Positions 42,328-52,800 of a stretch of DNA of 64,000 nucleotides are shown here, piece after piece. The translations under genes were made by a program, and so were the position numbers. This stretch comes from a virus. Each line of letters begins with the position of its first letter. Position 1 is the stretch's first letter. Below the pieces are notes generated by a model. It was not told the origin of the DNA. It saw nothing but the letters and a program-made list of their open reading frames with translations, and made no database searches. Location of the stretch: IMG/VR virus record IMGVR_UViG_3300021963_000069, positions 1 through 64,000 of that record. One strand, written 5' to 3'.

Positions 42328-43869
42328 TTAAAATTCCAAGATAATTTTAATGTCTTCTTTTTGTCGGATATCCCGTGTTACCAGAGGTCGATTGTCGATA
42401 TAGATTACATCTCCCGTCTTTTTATTTATCTCTGGATTTGCAAGACCTGATGTAAAAGTTACCCCCAAATCTATAACTTTACTTCCAATTGTAACTTTAT
42501 TTGTTGGAGTGGGAGATCCAAAAGTAGTATCAACTGAGCCAGAATATGGAGAAATGGGTCCCCCATTAGATTCAAAATTATAAACCCTAGAATGATCATT
42601 TCGGTCAGTTTGATCTAAACTATTTCCAAAATATAAAGATCTATCTTGAAAATATTTTAAGACCTTAGTTTCACTATCATATGAGGCTACATAACCTCTT
42701 GCAGTTCCATTTGTTACAGTTTGAGTTATTTCATTTCCAATAATTGGAGTTCCAGTAAATCCCGAAGTTAATTTGATTGCTCCAAGAGATGAATACTGAT
42801 TTTCTGTAAAGACAACAGTATCTGATGAAAAAGTAGTTGGATTTTTAATAATTCCAACTTGTGCAAATTTGGTATCAGTTGGAAAATCTTTTGTTGAATC
42901 ATCAAATCTGGCATATACCAATACCTTATCCGTTCCCAATTCACTGTAAATGTCATAACCATGCCCTTTTGATGGTGGAATGATTGGTATTAGTTTTGCA
43001 GCATTTGATATAGTTCCCGGTTGAAGAGTTGACAAATCAACAATCCCCCAAGTATATCCATAACCACCTGCAACCACCTGAGTAGATACAATAGACCCGC
43101 TACTATTGACTGTGATGGATACTCTACCTCCAGATCCATCACCAATAATATCAACAATACCTGATGTATACCCACTTCCTCCATTTGCAATATATACTTT
43201 TTTAATTTGATTTGGATTTACACTCCCAGAATTTCCATTTTCTCTCACACTTACAATTTGAGAATCTGTTGATGTTGCCCAGTTATTTGGAACAACAACA
43301 TATTCTGTTGAATCAAACTTTATAATATCACTTGGCGAAACTGAAAATAGATATTTCCAAACATATCCATCTCCACTTGTTCCTGCTGCCGAGGGTTCTA
43401 AATCTGTAAATGTAGGTTCATCCTGAGATTTAGTTCCCTTTGGCGTTATTGCCGAAGAACCATTATCTATGCAAATATAAACTCTAAAATCACGGTTAAT
43501 TACATAATAATTGGAATCATATAATCTGCTTGAGTTGGAATTTGGTGTCGGATTTTGAATACTATAATCGTGCCTATACATCTCATAAGATGTATTGGAA
43601 GTCCAAGTAACCTTTCTTATAAGTCTTCTAATATTAGCAGATGTAATTTTTTTACCAAATAACGAGGTATCTCTGTAATGACTTAAGTATTCTAAATTAT
43701 CGGTAGGATTTGGAATATCTTCGTTCCAATTAGTAGTTCTTCCAAATCCAACACTTGTAGGATTATCTAAACCCAAAAAAACATAATACGAATCATTTCC
43801 ACTTGTTACGGAATCGATAAAATTACTAGCATTTAATATTCTAAATTGATCCGTTACTATTGCTGCCAT
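42328..43869 (-). CDS. 8: Baseplate wedge gp8
   Basis: The 513-residue protein (T4 gp8: 334) starts with AIVTDQFRILNASNFIDSV and FGRTTNWNED, has the shared DGYVWKYLFSVSPSDIIKFDSTEYVVVPNNW, and ends GDVIYIDNRPLVTRDIRQKEDIKIILEF, aligning with the T4 ending GEMIYMENRPPIIMAMDQTEEINILFTF. The extra length includes GxGY modules (NGGSGYTSGIVDI, AGGYGYTWGIVDL). TATAAATA lies 17 nt upstream. Confidence 0.93.
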   Translation of the reverse strand: MAAIVTDQFRILNASNFIDSVTSGNDSYYVFLGLDNPTSVGFGRTTNWNEDIPNPTDNLEYLSHYRDTSLFGKKITSANIRRLIRKVTWTSNTSYEMYRHDYSIQNPTPNSNSSRLYDSNYYVINRDFRVYICIDNGSSAITPKGTKSQDEPTFTDLEPSAAGTSGDGYVWKYLFSVSPSDIIKFDSTEYVVVPNNWATSTDSQIVSVRENGNSGSVNPNQIKKVYIANGGSGYTSGIVDIIGDGSGGRVSITVNSSGSIVSTQVVAGGYGYTWGIVDLSTLQPGTISNAAKLIPIIPPSKGHGYDIYSELGTDKVLVYARFDDSTKDFPTDTKFAQVGIIKNPTTFSSDTVVFTENQYSSLGAIKLTSGFTGTPIIGNEITQTVTNGTARGYVASYDSETKVLKYFQDRSLYFGNSLDQTDRNDHSRVYNFESNGGPISPYSGSVDTTFGSPTPTNKVTIGSKVIDLGVTFTSGLANPEINKKTGDVIYIDNRPLVTRDIRQKEDIKIILEF

Positions 43870-43885
43870 ATTGATGTTTTTTAGA

Positions 43886-43893
43886 TATTTATA
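43886..43893 (-). promoter_or_regulatory. Late promoter octamer before gene 8
   Basis: TATAAATA on the minus strand; it overlaps the last codons of the giant upstream gene. Confidence 0.8.
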
Positions 43894-46800
43894 AGAGTTT
43901 TGGAAGTGCTCCAGTTTGTCTAATACCTATTCCCCTTCTTTGAATCGTTGGAAAGGTTGATAGTCCAACATCTACAGTATTTCCTGATACTCCTATTGAT
44001 ATTGGAGAACTTGAACGAGTGAACCCGGATAGTTTTCCCCAAGAATATTTACCGATAGGATTTAATGTACTCCCAGAACTTGAAAGACCAACTACTGATG
44101 TATTTGATCTTATGTTACAAGTAATAATTCCAACTGTTCCATTTGAAGAAAATTGATGAATATAATAAACATTATCAACAAAGGTTGTTCCAATTCCAAT
44201 CACCGCAGAATTAGAAGTATCAATAGAAGTTATTCCCCCTCCAACTCTTGTATCAAAGATATAAATCGGATATCCAGTTTGCAATCCAGTATAAGCAGGT
44301 GAATTTAAATAAAATCTAAGTGCTAATGGGTTTCCGCTACTACCAGTAGTAGTTGTAATTCCAGTAATAATTCCAGAGAATCCATCAATTGAAATAATAT
44401 TAGAAATTAATTCGACTGCACCATTCGTGATAGTTGAAATCCCATTAACAATCAGAGAACTAAAAGGTTTTGGATTAATAATATTATCATATTCAAAAAA
44501 TTCTGCATTATCTACAAATATTGTAGTATCTGTGGTTGAGAAATCTTTGATAATTTTTGCTGTCGGATAAATCAAAGACTCAATAGAATCTCTGGTTTTA
44601 TAGACATTTTCTCCATTAATTTTTCTATCAACTTTTTGTTTAATCCAACTTAAGGGTTTATTATTTTCAGAATCTACTCCTTGGTCTGAATATAAATTAG
44701 TTTCAAACTTATCAGAGAAGGATAAATCAAATATTGTTCTCTTATTTTGTGTTAATGTTCCTGAAATTGAATTATTCTTAAGAACTTGTACGGTGTCACC
44801 TCTTTTTAGAGTTTCGTTGATTGAAGTATTTAAAACAGTGTCATCACCACCAGTTCCCTTATAGAAGAAAATTGCAACATTATCCTCTTTCCTTGGAGCG
44901 GTTGTAAATACAAAACTAGTTCCCCCCTCAAATTGATAGGCAACTCCTGGGTCCTGAATCACTCCGTTTATAACAATTAGTAATGCATTTGAAAGATTTA
45001 CTTGAGAATCTTCCAGTGCTTCAAAACTCAATAAATCATTATTATAAAATAGAGGAAATCTTGTTCTAATTCCATCTTGATAATTTTTAATTGAATCTAT
45101 ATAATCAAATTCCCCAAATTGCCAAGCAGCAAAAGAATCTGAAAATGTATCAACAACCGTTAATCTAAACTCCGATAATGGAGATGTCAGTCCTTTAGCA
45201 GTCACCAATCCAACTGGTTTGAATACGTCTCCTCTTCTGAATGAGTAACCCTGTCTAGAAATACTAAATCTAGAAACTTCAAAATATGTTGATCCTATTC
45301 CGGTTGTAGAACTTGCCCCAACTTCAACATTAAGTAAAAGACCTATTCCTGTATCTGTTGTTGCGCCAATTCCCAATCTTGATATTCCAATTACATCAAG
45401 ATTTTCATATGAAGGTTCGGATACAAATATTTTAGGATTTGTATATCCCGTTCCACCAGCACCAACATTGAAGGAAAGTGTTCCTCCCGCTCCAACCGAT
45501 GCAGTTATGATTGCGGTATCTCCAATATGACCACTTTGATATACTGATACTCCTATTGATACAATTCCATTATATCCAGACCCAAGATTATCAGTAGTTC
45601 CTAGTCCAACTGATACTATACTACCTCCGGCACCAACTACAGCAGTCACTGCTGCCCCAACAAGGGGTGCATACCCAAGACCAGTAGAAGATCCTAGAGA
45701 AATAATTATTCCCCCTCTTGGAGTTTGATTTTGATTGATATCATACTCTGAAGTAATAATTTGCAAATCTTCCGGATCCCTAATACCAGAAAATACTACG
45801 CTAGATATTCCAGAGACGGTATTTTCAATAATACTAAAATTATTTTCTGGATTGTTTATTGTTGTCGGAGTCTGAAAAACGCCATTTATGAATAAGATTC
45901 CATTTCCCCCGCTAGTTCCCAATCCTACAGTATTTGCTCCCCCAACAGTTAATGTAAATGTCCTACCAATACCTGTAAATTTATTTGAAATATCATCATA
46001 TAATTGGTTTGATGTATAATTGTTTCTTAAGAAAACTCTTCCGGTAAAGTCAGATGTTTCAAAAGTTAGATTGCTAGAATCTCTGATTATTTGTGGATTT
46101 CCTCTAGGAGATTCTGCAAAGAAAATACTACTATCAACGATATTGTAAGATCCCCTATAAATTCTCACTGAAGATGAATCGGAGTGAGTCGATGCCGATG
46201 ACCCAACAAATGCTCTCTTCACTTCGACTAAACTAATACCTCCACTATTTGTAATTGGTCCAATATTAGTTGTACCTAATCCAACATTAATTATACCCAT
46301 ATATTCATTATCAATTTTTAGAATATCTTTCGGTGCTATTGTAGATATTCCACTCAAAGCAAATATTGAAGATCCTGCACCTATTTGCCCCCCATTTCCT
46401 GACAAATTATAAGATATTGGAGTAAATATTAATGGATATTGGACTATATTATCGATAGTTATGAGTGACTTCTCAAGTTTTTTATTCATTTCCAATTGAT
46501 GTGCATTCCCACTACCATATGAAGTAAATGTAACTCCAATTCCAGAAATAGCATTAGACTTGGTTGTTGCCAGTTTAAATGTATTATCTGATAGTTTGAT
46601 GACATATACCTCAGAAGGTAATAGTGTTGGGCCAGCACCAATTCTCATTGCACTAGCACCAACTCCAATAAATGTAGATTTTGGTGTGTATGTAAGTTTT
46701 TCTAAATCACTAAAGAAATGATTCTGTATCGTAAACACTCCAGTTGATGGATTTAGAGTTGTTGAACTTGTAGGATTGAATGTTTTCGCAAAAATTGGGA

Positions 46801-49800
46801 TATTATTTGATTTTAAGTCAAAATTAGTCCTATTAATTCTTCCACCATTAATTGCATTATATTGTTTAATATCAATAAATTCTGTTATATCTCCATAGTT
46901 TAAACTTGGGGGAGTATTTTGCGTATCCAGAATTGTATATAAGCACTGATTAAATGATAAAATATTAACATTTGAGGTTACCGATGGGTCTGGATAAAAC
47001 TTCAGTATAAAATTACTTCCGGAGTATTCTCCACCAAAAGTTCCAATACCATTGGTACTTCCAACAGAAAGAAAAGGTAGTTGTTGAACATAGATATTGG
47101 ATTCGTCCTGCACCATCATAATTTGGTGAAGAGCACTTGTTGACCCAACACTTACTTCTACTAAAGATTTGACAGCATTAAAATTAGATTTATTTAGAGA
47201 TACTATAGTTGATGCAGAAGAAACTGTGGACGAGTAGTTTGATTGATATATTGCACTTCTTTCGTTTCCGGGAAGTTCTCCCGAAGATATGAATCTATAT
47301 GTACCTATACCAATAGATGTCGTACCAAATCCAACAATTTTAGATCTAATGTCCACAATATTTGGCGAGTTGCTTATATAATCTAAAGATAAAATACCAG
47401 AAGGAGAAATACTTGCCGTAAATATTCCTATATGATTTCCAGAATAAAAATTACTTGAAAATTCAGAATCAAAGTAATATTCTGAAATATAGGTATCACT
47501 ACTTATCCCATTATGATTTAAGTACACCTCGGCAAAGTTCATCTGTTTTGTTACTGAATCAATAATTTGAACATTAGAATATAATGAAGAAAATTTATTT
47601 TTCTGTACGGATATAATTGAAGTTTGTATTCCGGAGGTTGCAGTTCTATTGCAACTATTTAAGTTAACAAATCCTACAGAAGTTGTTCCTATTCCAGGTA
47701 AATCGGAATTAAAATTAGTATTAATTAATTTAATATCATAATCAGTATTAAAAGGATCTTTCGGAACAAATCTCAAATAATTATCATCATTATCATCCGA
47801 AATTAATAAAAATTCTCCTATAGTAGTTTCTTCAAGAAAATGTATAATTTCTGTCCCGGTGTTTACTATTGTTGATTTCTCAGATAAAAATAAATCATTT
47901 CCATTATCAAGTATAATTATTTCTGATAATTGAATTTGAGAATTATCAGCGGTAGAAATTCTAACTAATAAATTAAGATAAGATTCTCCGGGGTTTAATT
48001 CTGCTAAATTAATAAATTCACTCGGATTCCCATCCGCATCAGAAAATTGACGATTTATATTATCTATTTTTAAAACCACATTGGTCTTACACTCAATGTA
48101 ATCAGTTAATTTTTTATTTTTTAGTTTTAAGAACTTTGAAGATGTTCCAACTACATCAATATCCTTTACTAAATCAAAATCATAAATTGTATCTACTCTA
48201 TTTTCCTCAATTATGTCATAAAATATAGTAGTAGCATTCTCTGAAGTTGTAATTCCAGAGTTGGTAGTTGATGTAATTCCAGTATCTGAAAAATTCTTTA
48301 GTCCACTTGAATGAACTAAACTATTAACTGGTGTTCTTAATTCCTGATATGTAATTGGACTTTTTATTGTATAAGAAAGATTTTGATAATAATCATTATC
48401 AGGAATAACTTGATTATCTTGATCTAATTTTCCAACATCATTAGACCATCCAATACTTTTTTCAACTGAATAATCAACATTAAATCTTCCAAAACCAGAT
48501 TTAATTTTATCTACAGTAGCTATATTTCCAGATTCTTTTCCTATAATAACTTCTCCAGTAGACAACTCATATCTTCCTAAGACTTTAATGAATGAATTTT
48601 GATATGAAGAAATTTTTAAATCTCTCTCAATTCCATTTGAAATAAGTTTTTCCCCAATATTAAACGAGGATGGAGTTTTAGTAATATTAAATGATGGGTA
48701 ATCTATACTTTTTATAATATTTCCAATAGAATCCTGAACTGTCTTTGCTATACCAGTATTTGGAGTTAATTTTGAAATATCAATTGTTACTGCAACAAGA
48801 ACTCCTGTATTATTGTAATTACTAATTTTAAAAAATTTATATCCATAGTTTTCTGAATTAAATCCAGAACCATTGATACTAGATTTTTGAATTCCTTCTA
48901 TGAATACTTCATCTCCAATATTAAATGCGGGTGTAGAAAACCCAAGTGTTGGAGTTGTTATAAAACATGTAAAAATTCCAGTTGAACTAGATTCAACTTT
49001 TTGAATACTAATTCCATTAGTGTTGTTAGTAGCATATAATCCCACTGCTGTTTCGGGAATACCCTTTGGTTTTTGTATAATATTAACTGAATTTATCGTG
49101 TTTCCTGATAGAGTTGCCTCTAGTATTCCGCTATTAATTTCTTCTCCGGTCTCGATATTTACGATTACTATAGATGGTACATCCGTGTACCCTCTTCCTC
49201 CATTTGTAACTATTACTGAATCAATTGTATTTGAATTTTTAATAATAATTAGTGGAGATATTGCTGCGATTGGCTGTAAAGTTTTATCCGAGGAATATTG
49301 AAACCCCTCATCAATAATTCTTACTTCCTTTGCATTTCCTATGGATGTCGATTTTGGGATAATGTAGGCATCTTTTCCTGCCAAGGAATTAGATCCTTTA
49401 ATTGATGGAAGTTTTTTATATCCAGATCCACTAGAAATAATATTAATTTTATCAATTGGACCTTTTGCTGATAGTGAGTTTGTGAGATATTGTAATCTAT
49501 CACACTCATTTGAAGTATATGTTAGTTTTTCTGGTTTTTTGGATAAAGAAATATTAAATGTTGTAGTTCCCACTCCAGAAATTTTATAGTTAGAATTGTA
49601 TATACTATCTACAAACAATATTTCAGAATAATTATTTACTTCTTTATCTGAAGTACTGATATATCCAGATTTTTCCAGATTATAATATAATTGAGTTGGA
49701 ATATTGTCGTCATAATTAATAGTAATTGATGCGTTATTCGAAACTCCAATAGTTCCTATTCCCGATAATGGAGTTGATATAAACTCATTTTTATAATCTT

Positions 49801-52800
49801 TATCATAGTAAATCTTAAAGTTATATCCCACCAAAGAATTATCTGATAAATTAAATACTAAATTATTATTTTTAAATGATATAATCTGTGGATTTATTAA
49901 CGAAATGCTTTGATTAGATCCACCAGTACTGTTAATACCTACTATTGTTGGAGGGATTGTTTCAGAATCAATGTATGTTTCGCAAAGTTTTATAGAATTA
50001 TCATTAACCTTATAAACATAATAAAATCCTGTCGATAATCCAGACGCAACTGAATTTGCAGAATACAAGACTTTATCACCAGTTTTTAAATTATGTGAAT
50101 TAATTAAAATTGTATCTGTTTCCGTATTAATTCCACTAGAATTGAATGAAATTGGATTGATTAAAATATTACCAGTTATCAAATCTCTCTTAGTGTAAAT
50201 CGATGTTGATGTTCCAATTCCCACAGAAAGATTTGGTTTAATATTTAATTTAATATTATCTTGATTAGAAAGTTCGTGGGAAGTTGAAACTGAAACAACA
50301 GACTTAATTCTTTCAACCTTTCCAATTATTTGTGGATAAGTACTTTCAAATGAATATTTGTCATTATTGCTCCCATTAATTCTAAAAAATACATCAGAAG
50401 AAATAAGACTAGTTTTAATTCCAATAGTATTAATATTTTTATTCGTTACATATACATTTTGAGGTAAATCAAATGTACCGGAAGTTGGTGAAGTTGAAAT
50501 TGAGATTGGTGTTCCACCATTAGTTGTAAAAACTACTTTCTGATTATTAGAAAATGGATGATTTTCGATATAAATTCCTTGCGTAGGAATATTTCTAGTA
50601 ATATTTGAATCGCCAAATTTGAAGGTTGTTGTAATAGTGGCGCCAGGGGTAGTTCCAATTCCTACTGATTGGACTGGATTAAAAAATACCTTATTATTTA
50701 CTTTAGATTCAAAATAATCTATTTTTTGTGGAATAATAAATGAATCCGGAATAAAGTTTATTTGAGTGGTTGTAGTATGAGATACTCCAGTAGATCCTCG
50801 TTCTACTTTAAGAATATTAAGATTTTTATATACTTCTAATATTGATAGTATTTCTCCACCTATCGAAATACTACTTCCGACAGATACCGTAGTTGGAAGT
50901 TGCGTAACATAAATTTCGGTAGTTAATCCAGATGTTGGTGAAGAAGGAATGTCCTTAAGAACATTCGAATAATAAGAAGAAACTGTAATCTTATATGAAT
51001 TATTTAATTTGGATAAATTAGTAGAAAATCCTGAAATAACAATAAAGTCATTGTTTGATAAGTTATGATTTGGTTTGATTGTAACTTTTACTTCTTCTCC
51101 ATTTTCATATGTAAAAATGGCATTCTCGTAAGTTTCCACAGAAGTATCTATTTTTACGATATCTTTTCCTTCAATTGAAGATACTCTTGCGATTAGACCT
51201 CCACCTAAAGTATTGCTGTCATCAAAATTTAATACATCATTAACTTTATAATTAAATCCGGAATTAACAATATCAAAACCACTTATAAATCCTTCAGAAA
51301 CTGATTCAACAATTGCTTCTTGTGCGGTAATTTGATCTACCTCGTTTACGAAGTCATTTTTTGCATAATCATCAGAAACTTTATAAGGTAGAGTATTTCT
51401 AAGTAAATTTGAGTTATTAAAATCAAATTTTTGATTTAAAGTGGAATTTTCTTTTATTGTGTTTGATCTATACCTGTTTCCAATAAAATATGGAAATGTA
51501 GGATTTGAAGAGATGTCTAGAGTTGAAAAATAAGCATATACGCCATCGGGGAATTCTGGAGTTTTTCCAAATCTTCCATTATTTTCATCCAAATCTCCAG
51601 AATTTGTGTACTGATAATCTTCAACAAAAAATCCTGACGAAAAACTATTGGGTCTGTCAATAATATTTGAAGAATTCAATACATATCCAGATATTAGACT
51701 TTTAGGAATGGAGTTCGAATCCTTTGGATTGGAGTAACCATAAGGTCCGTAAATTGGATTTCCATCATATGCCCACCCAATTATATTAGATACTTTAGAT
51801 TCATTATCATTAAATGAGTTTCTTAAAGTATCAAAATATCCACAAACCGAGTACTGCAATTGATTTTCAGTCTCTCTTAAAATTTCATTACCAAACTTTA
51901 CATTATGATTGAGCGTTAAATCTCTAATATTAGCATCTAAAATAGCACCAGAACCCGCCGGTTTTACTTGAATTGTTGTAGAAGAACTAGAGTATCCAAT
52001 TCCGGCACTTATCACTTTAACGTCTGTTATTCTTTGATTTATAATAACAGGTCTTAAATCTGCTCCAGAACCACTACCGGTTAAATCAGTTACAATCAAA
52101 TCGGGAGTTGAATAATAATCATTTCCACTAGATTCAATATTTACTGAATTAATTTGACCATTTATAATAATTGGAGTTAATCTTGCCTCTCTGCCATTTT
52201 TTATGGATATTGATGGTTTTTTCTCAAGATTTAAAATTGTTGATCCATATCCGGTTCCACCTTGATATAGATAGGCATCAACAATAGTACCCTTAACTAC
52301 AGGAGTTGTCACAAGAGATTGAACTTGTTGAGTTGTCGTACCAAATCCAACAGGAGTATATTGTATAGAAACCGAAATATCAGGATAACTAAAATATTGA
52401 TATCCAGATCCTATGGAAGAAAATCTAACGTAATTTTTTCTGTTGTAGTTTGATATGTTAGTTCCACCAATTCCAGCATCGCAAAGTCTAAATGAATTAT
52501 CATTATTTTTTAAGACATAGTATTGAGATAATGTAGAAATGCCGATTGTGGATGTTTCATATTGATATGTTACAAGTTCTCCACTTTCAAATCCATGTTT
52601 TTGGAAATTAATTGCATGATTACTCGTAGATATTCCCGCAGAAGAAACAATTAATTTTCTATTTGTATATCCACTACCACCATTTAGTACCTTAATCTCT
52701 GATATTGTATTTTTGAATAGTGCAGTTGAAAACTTATGTATTCCGCCGGCATTAATTCCATTAAATTTGACAGTATTAATCCCTGACTGATAATCAGAAT